64,000 nt of DNA, from assembly GCA_027422505.1 (NCBI GenBank), contig JAPQWV010000005.1, positions 18,580,001-18,644,000 on the forward strand, given 5' to 3'. This DNA comes from Craterostigma plantagineum. Its lineage: Eukaryota; Streptophyta; Magnoliopsida; Lamiales; Linderniaceae. Position 1 is the first letter of the stretch. Each line of letters opens with the position of its first letter. A program made the translations under genes and the position numbers. The notes under the pieces were generated by a model. The model saw only the letters and a program-made list of their open reading frames with translations, searched no databases and was not told the origin of the DNA. Shown here piece by piece: positions 1-10,397 of the stretch.

Positions 1-344
1 ATCATACCTATTCGCCATGCACACCCTTTCGAGTGAAAGGGTTTCAGGTTCGAAATAAAACAATTTCCGAGCGTGCACTTCGCACCTCCTAACTCGTGTT
101 TGCTTTATTTCCAATTAGGCTAAAATATACAACAATATGTTTAACACACCCAATGTGTGTGGAAATAGATCAACTAATTTTATATTTTGAACATTTTATA
201 TGATTAATTAATAAAGTTTTAATTTATGGATACACATGTAATAATTAATAAAATAAGGATAAAATTGTCACTAAGCAACTAATTGTAAATTAGTAGTTAC
301 TAAATTGACTGACGATTTGACTGTTTTTATCCATCTTATATGAA

Positions 345-902
345 CTAGTAACTTGTGCACACTCAATTGCGTGTACTAATTATATAACTATTTTTATTAA
401 ATTTATTTAGTTTGAAATATTTCATAGAAATCATAATTTAATTTAATTTGTATGTTTTAAATATGTAAAACTGAAAAATTGAATTTACTATAAATCTAAA
501 GTAGAATATAACTAAAAATAGAATTATTTAAAAATAATACTAAACTAAATATAGTAATTAAAGATAGTTAGTTATTTTTTAACTTTATTAATTAATTTTT
601 TTCACTCTCAATTGACAGACCATTTGACGAATTATCGTACCCCTCACTCTTAATCTATACTCTTATATAAATAGCCTAGGGTGGCTATAAACTGCCACAT
701 CTGGTCTGTCAATTCAATTAATAATTATTTACAATTTTAACCTTAATTGCTAATTTACAATTTTACCCTTAATATTAATATTTATTACAAAATATCCTTA
801 AATCAAAATTTTTTTGAAAAATATTAATAATAATCTGAAATATAAAATAAAATGATATATTTGCACACACATGGAAAGTGCTACACATACTAGTATAATA
901 GA
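345..902 (-). mobile_element. Short non-autonomous Helitron, interrupted by a second Helitron
   Basis: On the minus strand the element ends in CTAG (345-348) followed by T. A small hairpin with ACAC/GTGT arms lies about 10 bases inside, which is the normal Helitron 3' end. If bases 654-893 are removed, the other end reads CTCACTCTTAATATAATAGA, matching the corresponding end of the copy at 32089-32339 and giving a 5'-TC start on the minus strand. It has no coding capacity. The 5' boundary may be off by a few bases because the expected flanking A is not seen. Confidence 0.65.
654..893 (+). mobile_element. 240-bp Helitron nested in the older Helitron
   Basis: It starts TCTATACTC and ends CTAG, with A at 653 and T at 894, the exact A|T insertion pattern of Helitrons. 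A GCAC...GTGC hairpin lies just inside the 3' end (about 862-880). The 5' segment GGGTGGCTATAAACTGCCAC resembles the 5' segment of the copies at 345-902 and 32089-32339, so the host element and the insertion belong to one family. It has no ORF. Confidence 0.7.
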
Positions 903-1002
903 AATAGAAGAACAGATATAGATGGTCACGAACGAAATATTAGAGATCGAAATAATTCGGCAATTAGGCTTTATTTGCAAGCCCAATATAGTAGTAGTTT
1001 CT

Positions 1003-1163
1003 TAGGCTTAGGCCCATTAACATGAAAGCTCAGAGCCCAAGTACATTGAAACCCTAGGCTTCTCTTATACATATAGAGTGAACTTTCATTTCGCATACAA
1101 AGGAACAAGGGGCGAGCGAGGAGCGACTGTGAGACTTGAGTTGTGAGAGAGAGAAAAACCCTA
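1003..1163 (+). promoter_or_regulatory. Ribosomal-protein-type promoter: site II and telo-boxes
   Basis: GGCCCA (1011-1016) is a site II core. AAACCCTA telo-boxes lie at 1049-1056 and 1156-1163. Site II plus telo-box is the standard arrangement upstream of plant ribosomal protein genes, and the motifs sit directly before the uS9 start. TCP factors and telo-box binding proteins are the known partners in other plants; that they act here is inference. Confidence 0.6.
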
Positions 1164-1169
1164 AAAATC

Positions 1170-1607
1170 ATGGCTACGCCTAAAGTAGAATCCGTCCAAT
1201 GCTTCGGCCGCAAGAAAACCGCCGTCGCCGTCACCCACTGCAAGCGCGGCCGTGGTCTGATCAAGATCAACGGCGTTCCGATCGAGCTGATTCAGCCCGA
1301 GATCTTGCGATACAAGGTCTTCGAGCCCGTGCTGTTGCTCGGCCGCCACCGCTTCGCCGGAGTCGACATGCGCATCCGCGTCAACGGAGGAGGTCACACC
1401 GCGCAGATTTACGCCATACGCCAGTCGATCGCCAAGGCACTCGTGGCGTTTTACCAGAAGTACGTGGACGAGCAGTCGAAGAAGGAGATTAAGGACATCC
1501 TCGGTGGCTACGACAGGACTCTGCTCGTGGCGGATCCGAGGCGCTGCGAGCCGAAGAAGTTCGGTGGGCGCGGAGCTCGCGCGAGGTTTCAGAAATCGTA
1601 CCGTTGA
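1170..1607 (+). CDS. RPS16: 40S ribosomal protein S16 (uS9)
   Basis: Intronless ORF of 145 residues. It is the cytosolic small-subunit protein uS9, which sits in the 40S head and whose C-terminal tail reaches the P-site tRNA. The start [20 protein letters not shown], the central [20 protein letters not shown] and the C-terminal [11 protein letters not shown] are characteristic, and the length equals the family's. I chose the ATG at 1170; an in-frame GTG extension from 1143 adds only 5' UTR-like sequence. The coding region is GC-rich compared with its AT-rich surroundings, as is common for highly expressed plant genes. No disruptions are seen. Confidence 0.97.
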   Translation: MATPKVESVQCFGRKKTAVAVTHCKRGRGLIKINGVPIELIQPEILRYKVFEPVLLLGRHRFAGVDMRIRVNGGGHTAQIYAIRQSIAKALVAFYQKYVDEQSKKEIKDILGGYDRTLLVADPRRCEPKKFGGRGARARFQKSYR

Positions 1608-2109
1608 GGAAAGAATTGGAGGCACCTTCTCTTTTCATATGGTTATTGAGCTCTTTTTCTATAAGTTTGATGTTCCATTTCGAATTGCCCTGTGTTATGC
1701 TATGATGCATTACGACTATTATCATCTGATAATTATCTTTTTTCATTTATGTGGTTAAAGATTTTGTGCAACGGATTTTGTCGATGGTTATTGTAGTGGT
1801 TTTGAGATTGTGTTACTCTGTTGTTGATTGCTGCATTATGGGTTCGATAGGAACATTCTCTTGTTGAATGGATGTCCGAAATAATCCATCCTTTGATCAA
1901 AAAGTCGACTTTTTAGCAGTGAGTTGAACTTCGGACATGAAACATTTTTCTTTGCTCAGGTCGATAGGGTTATTCGAACTTTTATGTTAGATCATTGTCT
2001 GACTTTGTTGGTTAGCTCATCTGTTTGCTCGTTTAATGAATGAAGTCTGAGGAATAAGCAACAACTTTGCGATGCAAATGCAGAAAATTACGTAGGTATG
2101 GTAGCTATG
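1608..2109. other. Gap between two gene 3' ends
   Basis: The 3' UTR of RPS16 and the 3' side of the convergent acyltransferase gene. No ORF, RNA gene or clear repeat was seen. Confidence 0.5.
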
Positions 2110-4505
2110 TTATGATTCATCTTTGTTGATTTCCTCAGCAGCTTCTTTCATTCGAAACAAGGCCTCTTCAAAGCACTTAGCGAGGACTCTAGGGTTAGGT
2201 ATTATATCTTTTGCCACTGAGATTTGCAGCTCAGCCACACCATCGTAGCTCAACATTGACAATGACAAGGCCTGTAGGAAAACTCCCTCGTTATTAGCTG
2301 AATTAACGAACATTTTCACTTTGGCCCTCAATTTATAGCCATACCATGTAACGGAAATAGCACTAATGTTGAATGAGATCTTACTTGAGGTAGACTCTGT
2401 GTATCATCCTAATGTGCTTTACCATGTTTCCCCCCAGGGTGATCTTCTCTTGAGGCCCGACTACATTTGTGATACTGAATGTCGTGTTGCTTAAGTAGTT
2501 GATTTTGCTTGCGAGCTACAGAATCAAGAAAAGAGTGAGTTTAGTTAGTTTATCGCTCCAGGCTTCCTTCGGTGTGTGATAAAGCCAACAATACCTTAGG
2601 CCCGAAGAGGGTAATTGTGAGATTCCCGAATAAGTACCAAAGGGGGATCATCAAGGATATCTTTCTCTTGTCGATCATCGCTTTGGCTTTCTTTACGTAG
2701 TCAAGTGGATGCTTTGTACCGTGTTTGTGGTAATAAATCGGCAAGATGAGCATGCCGATTTTGTTCCCCCACTCAAGCTTCGACATCTCCTATTGAGTTG
2801 TCATAAGTTAATAGCGAAGGAAAGTTCGGTAAATTTAATTGAGTTTGAGTTTCACCTCTAATCCCGACTTTGGCCTTAGATTGAACATTGATGCGCCTGT
2901 GATTTGGAGCCCTTCTCTTAGAGCTAAGAGTTGAGCAATAGAACCTTGTCACTAGTTTGGTCGAAACGATGACGTTTTAGATTTTGTGTATTTCTTACCT
3001 TCGACTGATGTAGTGTCTAGGTATCTCGATAGCCCGCTCGATACTACTCCGAAAAAGACGTCGTTGATCGTCTGCGTAAATGGGGTATCATACTTAATAA
3101 GTTTTACGTCTCTATTTGAAGCTTATTGGATTCCTAAATGAGGTGTTGAAAAAGGTAAGGTAGCATACGACTCACAGATTCTTGGACAGCATTCTTTACG
3201 ATCCTCATGTCGTGGAGCGGAAACTTGGACGTTGCCTTCTTCCTCGGCCAATGCTCCACCCCAGCGCCGCCACTCAATATCGTCTTTTCGTCATTTACCC
3301 AGAATACCCTCATTAGCATCTCCAAGAATTGCAATAAGGTGTACAAAACCACCTTAGCAAGCGTCTTTACGCTCCAGTCTCGCCTCGTCGTCTTCGTTCG
3401 TCGCCTCCTCCTGCAAGATTAAAGTTGGAAATGCATACTAATATGGATCTAGCAGGGAACACTTGGGCTTAATTATCCTATTTTTGTTCCATTTCAGATG
3501 TATCCCTAGTCAATCGGCTATGCTATTGATGCTATACACTCAGAGGACGAGACTTATCGGTGCCAAGTGAAAACTTTCTAATTTCACTCAACAACATAAA
3601 TCATGAGAGGTTCGAACTCATGAACTTGTAATAACACCCCTTAACCACCGGGCCATCTCCACGGGGAGTTGAGTAGGCTTCGTTACTATAAAAGTATGGT
3701 ACTTGTATTACTATCACAGACAAATGCAATGGGTTCGTTTTGCAACCTACAGTTTCGAGGTATCCTTACTCGATCTATGACTAACGCTGCAGGCTGCACA
3801 CTCCAGTGATTAGACTAATATTTGGGGCATGAGCAAATGAAAAGCTATAATTTCACCGTAAATTATATGGTTTTGAACTCGTGATCAGAAGGTAACACAC
3901 CTATCGACCACAAGGCCATCCCCACGGCGACTTAGCTTCGTCAGACTAAATATGGACACAATGGATTCTCCGAGCAACTATTACCTAAACCCGAAATCCT
4001 CGGCGTCTGTCCGGGATCGACCGCCCTCCTGCAATTCGACATCAACATGGACATCAACGATATTCCATCTCCGAGCGCGTGATGCACGCGAAAAATAACC
4101 GCCCTGTGGGCCATCAAAACGTTTATCTCCCACAGGGGCTTGTCCGTGGACATGGGCGACGAAAACGATAGTTCTCCTAAGTACTCGTCGACGGTGTCTT
4201 CGTTGGACGTAACGCCGCCCGAGGATGTGAATATGGGGTCGTCGTGTACTATGACGTGGCGGTCGACGTTGACTTCTGTCCTGACCCATCGTTGGCTTCC
4301 GTTTGAAGGGTCGGTTACGATTAGACTGCAGAATCTCGGGTGTTTGAGCATGGCGGAGTTTTCAGCCTCTGCTTTGACGTCTTTTAGGTTTATGGGATCT
4401 TCGAAGGTCAGGGCGCAGTTTTATGACGAGGTTTATTTTGGGTTGCAAGAATATTCGGCCCGTCGGCGTTAGGGGCTGGTCTGAATCAGCCGATGACGAA
4501 TTCAT
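2110..4505 (-). CDS. WS/DGAT-type O-acyltransferase (WSD family)
   Basis: Bifunctional wax ester synthase/diacylglycerol acyltransferase family, which transfers acyl-CoA to fatty alcohols or diacylglycerol, usually at the ER. Seven exons read by homology: 3985-4505, 3176-3410, 2999-3071, 2856-2923, 2595-2789, 2385-2515, 2110-2271. The catalytic HHxxxDG motif is HHALGDG in exon 1. Later family blocks are WVNDEKT/SGGAGVEHWPRK, INDVFFGVVSSGLSRYL, GNMVKHIR and LQISVAKDIIPNP. About 461 residues, the usual length. The frame is broken by an extra A in a run of four (4419-4422) and a missing base near 2408. The exon 1-2 phase is also one base off, so a third indel is likely. All other junctions are in phase, so the breaks may be assembly errors rather than decay. 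The large first intron holds two SINE-like copies. Confidence 0.85.
3520..3685 (-). mobile_element. tRNA-derived SINE-like copy 1
   Basis: On the minus strand TGGCCCGGTGG (about 3643-3653) matches the polymerase III A box with one mismatch, and AGTTCGAACCT lies about 40 bases downstream as a near-perfect B box. An upstream head (CGAAGCCTA...CCCCGTGGAGATGG) is shared with the second copy at 3800-3945. The spacing and order are those of tRNA-derived SINEs. The ends are approximate and no target duplication was found. Confidence 0.55.
3800..3945 (-). mobile_element. tRNA-derived SINE-like copy 2
   Basis: Diverged relative of the copy at 3520-3685 in the same orientation. It carries TGGCCTTGTGG as A box and GAGTTCAAAACC as a weakened B box. 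The tail, with GTGAAATTATAG followed by TTTTCATTTGC, resembles GTGAAATTAGAAAG and TTTTCACTTGGC of copy 1. The shared tail shows the two are one repeat family and not chance tRNA-like matches. Confidence 0.5.
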
Positions 4506-4754
4506 TTTTATTTTGTGGAGGTAGAAAATGGAGCTTACTTTTTGGTTTTTGATGATCAGAGTGTTGGAAGAGATGATAGTGTAGTAATTGGATGTGTTTA
4601 TTGTTGTTTGCATTGAGGATGGTGTAAGGGAAAGATGTACTTGTCACTCAATCTCCTTTTACATGTGCTTCGATAACGTGAATTTGAGGTGAAAAGGCTT
4701 CAGTTTAAATCTTGTATTGGAGCAAATTTATAACTAATTTCTATGTGCCACACA

Positions 4755-5726
4755 CAGTGTTTAAAAAAGCGTTTTGTCGCGCGCCATAACGCGCGATTTA
4801 GCGTAAATCTGCCTGAAAACGCGCCGACGCGTAAGAAAAAAAGCGTACGGGCACAGAATTTGATTTAGCGACGGAAAATCCGTCGAAAGCCCGTCGCAAA
4901 CCGTCTCTTTTGTAACGAAGCTGTGTTAATTTATTTTTTTATTTGGGTTTAGGCTTTAGCGACGGTATTTCCGTCGAAATAGTCCGTCGAAAAATCGCAG
5001 AGGCGCATCCAATTCTGGCAGTAAACGAGCCGAGCTCGAGCCGTGAGCTGAAAAGCTCGACGAGCTCGAGCTCGAGCTCGAGCTCAGCTGTAAGGGCTCG
5101 AGCTCGAGCTCGAGCCCAGAAAATGAGCCGAGCTCGGCTCGAGCTCGGCTCGTTTACACCCCTACATCCAATTGTGACGTAGCAATGGTTGACTAACATA
5201 TTTTATTTTAGTTTTTCATTTTTTTCCTAACTTTTAAATTATTTCCACCATAACATAAAAAGCTAGATTATTTACTGTAATCTATGCGATAAAAATAAAT
5301 AAATTTATCTAATTTATTCTTTGCTTAACAACGATTAAAATGACATGCGTATCTTATATTTTTCGATACTCGTAAATCATTTTCTAAATACTACATTTTA
5401 GGTTCCAAATATTTTTATAATCATATTTTTCAATATTTTTAGCGCTGGTCCATGAAATTAGATTTAAAAATTATATTAAATCATATATACATGAGTATTT
5501 TTTTATTGTTTGGAATATATATTAGTAGATTTTACATATATTATTGAACCCAAATTTTATATAAAGCTTGAATAATGTAGTTATGATTAATAATTTATTA
5601 TAAATTATGTTGTTAACGTAATAAGTGGCTTGTCCGAAATACTCACGCAATACGCTACGCTATTTACGCTACGAGCTATATGAGCTGAAACGCGACGCGT
5701 TGCGCTACGCGCATTTTAAAACACTG
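4755..5726. mobile_element. Non-autonomous hAT element with 8-bp target duplication
   Basis: The termini CAGTGTTTAAAAAAGCG and CAGTGTTTTAAAATGCGCG (reverse complement of the right end) form imperfect inverted repeats. The 8-bp duplication GCCACACA flanks both sides (4747-4754 and 5727-5734), the hAT hallmark. It is 972 bp with no transposase. Subterminal regions are rich in CGCG/GCGC. Inside, GCGACGG...CCGTCG repeats lie at 4867-4990 and a second hAT element at 5014-5164. Confidence 0.85.
5014..5164. mobile_element. Nested 151-bp hAT MITE made of GAGCTC palindromes
   Basis: The right end reads TAGGGGTGTAAACG in reverse complement and the left end TCTGGCAGTAAACG, flanked by the duplication CATCCAAT (5006-5013 and 5165-5172). 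The body is almost wholly CGAGCT/AGCTCG repeats and can fold back on itself. It lies inside the hAT element at 4755-5726 and is therefore younger. ORFs read across it are low-complexity artefacts. Confidence 0.8.
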
Positions 5727-6125
5727 GCCACACATGCATTAATGATAGTATCGAAGCATATGCTTTTACAAGTCAAACTACGTGAAAAAACATCAATATG
5801 AAGCACTGATACCAAGGACTTTATATAATAGCGTCTGAAATTATTTTCTTTAGCCGCGGAAAAGTTGTAAATATGGAAGAACGTCATAGACAATGAAATA
5901 ATGATGTCCGCAGAAGATGGTATTTGAGGAGATGTGTTATGTGTTCTTAACAAGATTAAAAGTTCAGCAACAATAAGAGAAGATGGGAATTGTGTCTCAT
6001 AACTTTTCACAGAGCAAGCAAGTTACTAGAACACAAGCCCACAAGCAAATGAGTCTCACATAGTTATTATTAGCCATTGCATACATACTTTTACATACTG
6101 TAAAAGATGGTATGTTTTTTTTTCC

Positions 6126-8823
6126 TCACCAAACCGATGATTTCTTGAGGTTGTTCTTCCTTCTGAAGATCAACTTCTTCAGAAAACCGAATCCACCGCT
6201 CTGCTTCTTACCGACGACGATCAAAGCCCGAGATTTGGGATACGTATTTGCATCTTCTGTTACATTCTTACCATCTTCGGACAACAACCGATCTCTTAAA
6301 GAAGAAGGTCTCATATTAAGCTTCTTCTTCGCGGTATTATTACCATCCGTTGTAAAGTTTATAACTTTTTCTACGACCGACAATTCTTTCGCCGAGGCGA
6401 GTGATTTGAGATGGTTTCCAAGTTTGAACATTGCTTCTTCGCACTCTGCTAGCTTCTCCGAAGCCTTCGTTATCTTCTTTCCCTGTTCAAAGGCCAAACC
6501 TTTACAACATTTCGAAAAATTTCGTATCTGCTAATGTCGACCTAAAAGCTCTGGAAAAGGGGCAACGACATTTTTAGTACCCAATGCTATCGATTTCAGA
6601 TAGTTTTGACCCACCAATTAATTTAATTGGTGGTTCATACGGAATATAACGTGTGAGAGAACATGAAGTCATTTTTATAGGCTTATTAAACCTTCATAAC
6701 TCATCTTCTTCTTCGACCTAGACGCACAAGAACATCATTACACATCACATTTAACTCGACATTCAACTTACGGTCTGTAGCAGATCTTCTTCATCGCCTC
6801 TGTCGCCATTTTTTCCCATATTCTGATTTCTGAAACGAATGAAAACAAAACTGATCTTCGGAAAAGCATGCAATTGAATTAGTGTTATAAGTTTTGAAGT
6901 ACTAAAGTAAAATCAACCTCTCAAGTTGCAGCTGAAGATCAAAACATTTCCCTTTAAACTCTTCAAAGCAATGGTTTTTCTCGTCCAGCTCAGCTTCGAC
7001 GGTAGACAACCTTCTTACAGCTTCAATCAGCTCGCACTTTGTAACGATGAGCTGAGTTTCAATGTCCATATTCATAACCTTTATATCCTCGATTTCATCC
7101 TCGTACGTCTGTCTCAATTCTTCCAACATATTGTCTGAACCCTCATTTGATCCATTTCCCGAGGATTTTCTCGTAGACTTCAGTTCTTTCTTCAGCGATT
7201 CGATCTCAAATTGAGACGTCGAATGCAAATTCTCCATTTCTAGCATGAGCTTCTTCACCGATTCGAGCCCTAGAAAAGTCCCCGGCCCAGTTTTTTCTCC
7301 CAAGTTCTTAGTAAATAAATCCCTTACCGTACATCGATTACCTTCGTAGGAAGTCGAGTTTTCGACGATCCACGCGATGATTAGCGTTAAGTCCTCGACG
7401 AATTTCCCAAGCCTAATCTTCCCATCCGATAAATTCTTACAAGAACTAACAAATTCTTGCAACTTTGTCCTCATATCGGCGCTTTTCCATGCGAAAAAAG
7501 CATACGTCGAATTGCGCTCGAGTTTATCGACGATCTCCGCGATTTTGAACATCGATGCCCTAATCGAATCGAATTCGTCGTTGGGGTTTTCAGTCGGAGA
7601 TTCCCATTTTGCCAGTTTATTCTCCACCTTGAGAAAATCGTCCATTAAGCTCATCTCGGAAGCTTCGACGATGCTCTTGGACGAACTACTCGACTTCTCT
7701 AACTTCTCCGTAAGCGTTCTAAGGTACGAAATTTCGTCTTCCTTCCTAACCAATCGCTCCCTAAGAAGCTCATTCTCACTCTGCAGTAAATCGCCTTTAT
7801 TACAATCGCCGCCCTTTTTCCTTGGAGTAGTTTCGTAATTATAATGAGTGCTCGAAAGTCTCTTACTACGATTCAAATCTCTTAACCTCGAAACCTCGGC
7901 TTCTAACTTCTTCACCTTCTTACACGCTTCGACTCTCTGCTTTCTGACAACTTCTAAGTTACCGCTCAAGCGGTCGAATTCCTCGTTTCTGACGTCGAAT
8001 TCCTTCTCCATGGCTCGAAGCTCGTACCTCACGAAAGCGTTTCGATAGTGTCTAGCCTCGACGTGAGAGCGTGGATTTCGACCGAATTCTTTTCTTTCAG
8101 GTCCTCGAAAAGCTTCTCCTTTGCAATCAAGGCCTTGGTGAGGTAAGAATTCTCGACGGTTAGTATCTCGAGGCCTTTGTTGCTCTCCGTTAGATTCTCT
8201 TCGAGCTTCTTGCACGACCTTTGGAGCTCGTCGTTCGCCTTTTCGATGGCTTCTTCGACGGTTTTCTGTTGCTGGGAACGGAGGAGATTTAACTGTTCCA
8301 TGCTTTCTTTTAGCGCAGAGTTTAGCTGAATCAGTTTTTCGTCGGCGTTCGAATATTTTGTCGTAGCTTTTTCGAGTTCGTCGCTCAGGCGTTTGATCTC
8401 TGCTTCGGCTTTTAGCTTGTCTGAGAAACGGTGGATTCCTTTTTTAAGACAGAGAAAAAGGTCACAGAAAGAACTTAGCATGTATAAAAATGGTATCACC
8501 TTCTTTAGCATCTTCTGATGATTTTTCATAGCTCTGCAAAAGGTTATCTTTGGTGGAGCACTCATCAATGGCGTAAGCAAGCTTTTCGTTTAAGGATTTT
8601 ATTGCATCTTCTAGCTCTGTCTCTCTATTGGGTTGTGCCTATATAATACACAAATGAACGTATGACAAACATTATTAAACGTATATTATATTCAGACAGA
8701 AAAAGAAAAGAGAAAGAAGGAAAAAATTCTTACGTCTGCTTCTTCTTCTTCTCCACCGTTGTTGGCGACGACAATGGTCTTCTCAGCTGAACGCTTTCGC
8801 CATAGCCAAGACTTTTGGTCCAT
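6126..8823 (-). CDS. Filament-like plant protein (FPP family), long coiled coil
   Basis: Five exons with consistent phases: 8734-8823, 8500-8638, 6918-8420, 6772-6829, 6126-6530, giving about 731 residues. The start MDQKSWLWRKRSAEKT is the FPP N-terminal signature. Most of the rest is heptad-rich coiled coil. The C-terminal block ASEKLAECEEAMFKLGNHLK is also typical of the family. FPPs are linked to membranes, microtubules and vesicle tethering in other plants; the role here is not known. One base is missing in exon 3 (near 8040-8042), where the frame ending DTIE should continue NAFVRYELRAMEKEF. Restoring one A makes the total divisible by three and all phases agree, so an assembly error is likely. 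Exon 3 could also start 18 bases upstream (8438), in frame. Confidence 0.85.
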
Positions 8824-10397
8824 TGAAGTGAAAGGGCCTAATTAAATACTAGCAAACATATGATCATAAATACGTATTAGAATAATTAGAACTAATTAAC
8901 GACTCACCTTGTTAGAAAAACTCTACTACACAAACTCACTCACTCTGTCTTCACTCGCTGGGCTTCAGTTATCACTGAAGAAAGACTTCAGCTAAGAAAG
9001 ATATCAGTGCGTAATGATGCAAGAAAGACGTGCATTAAAAAAGGAGAGAGAGAGAGAGAGAGATGCTTTACTTAATTGTATAGAAGTGTGGTTCCCATTA
9101 TGTACGTACGCGCCGACAGTATTCAGAAAGCTCTATCTGCAATTCTGCATAGCTGTGACTTTTTTTTAACCAAAACTAAAGGTGAAAAAAGGGGCCATAA
9201 TCCAAGATTTGTAAGAGAAAACAAGAAGCGTGCTTTAGCGATTTGACATGGCCTTTGTTGACTAAATTATTATAGTGTGGGAAGGTTTTACATATATCAA
9301 AATATATTATTTGATGCATGATGTAATGATGCAACGTGTGTTGAGTGAGATATGTTCCGAGAGAGACACAACACTTCACCGCTATGTTGGATTATTATTA
9401 TTCCAAACACAAGTGGTGGTACTACTTCCATTTTCAATTCCATGTCGTCACTACCTAACTTCTTTTCATTTTTTTAACTTTTTATTTTTCTTTTAATGGT
9501 GTCGTCCTTTTTAACGAGTGAGTGTGGTTGGTGAGGGTGGGGTTTGATTTCATTGAATGAGACAAGCTTGATGAATGGATGTTTTCATTTAATTAATAAT
9601 TGAAAGTTAATTAATTACAAGGTGGGATGGGATAATGTTGTATAATCATAAAGATTATTATAGAAGCAAAGCATCGTTATTTTGTAACCATTATTGTCAA
9701 CAAAGTAATCGAGGGATCATTCTTTATGTTGATTAAAGCTTGCAAAGTGCTTAGACCACTAACACCCACAATGATTATTTATCTTGGGGTCATTGCTCCC
9801 TTTCGAAATCCACGCCTGAATAGAGTGGCTTCCTTTTCTTTTCGAAATGGTTTATGTTTTTTCTTCGTCGTCTATTCTTTTCAAGCAATGACCAACTTTC
9901 AATGTGAAGCGATATAATATGATGAACTTCGTCCATAATATGACATCGATTTTCAACGACTTCAACGAACTCACTCTCACGACTTGTGCTTAAATTCATG
10001 CATACTATGATAACCAATATATTAGTGGATCAAAACTCATCATGATCATAGCACTTGACGTATACGATTCTATTCTCTTCTGCATGCGAAATTGCTTTCA
10101 CTGACATTACTGAGGAAAGATGAAATGTATGGATGATTGAATTGGGAACTCAAATCTTCTAGAACTTCGAGTTCGCAGTTGCCACTGACATTTTATAAAA
10201 TCTCACAAATATAACTTCTTAGAAAAACAACCAACAAAAGTTTTTAGCTAGATTAGATGCAAGAAAAAAAAAAAAAAACTTGATTGAAAACAATCAATGT
10301 TGTCTACCCTACTACCCCACACGATTGAAGCATCCGATGTGATTTTGGGCTAATGTAATAACTAAAACAAGAAAAAAGCTCCAAGAATATAATAAAT
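8824..10397. other. Intergenic region upstream of the FPP gene
   Basis: The 5' UTR and promoter of the FPP gene, with a (GA)n run at 9044-9062 and an A run at about 10263-10279. Small ORFs here have no recognisable similarity. No gene is supported. Confidence 0.4.

Noticed and set aside
1161..1625. A 154-residue minus-strand ORF antisense to RPS16
   Set aside because: It is a shadow of the GC-rich RPS16 coding frame with no recognisable domain.
4943..5199. Ser/Glu/Leu repeat ORFs on both strands
   Set aside because: Low-complexity translation of the GAGCTC palindromes of the nested hAT element.
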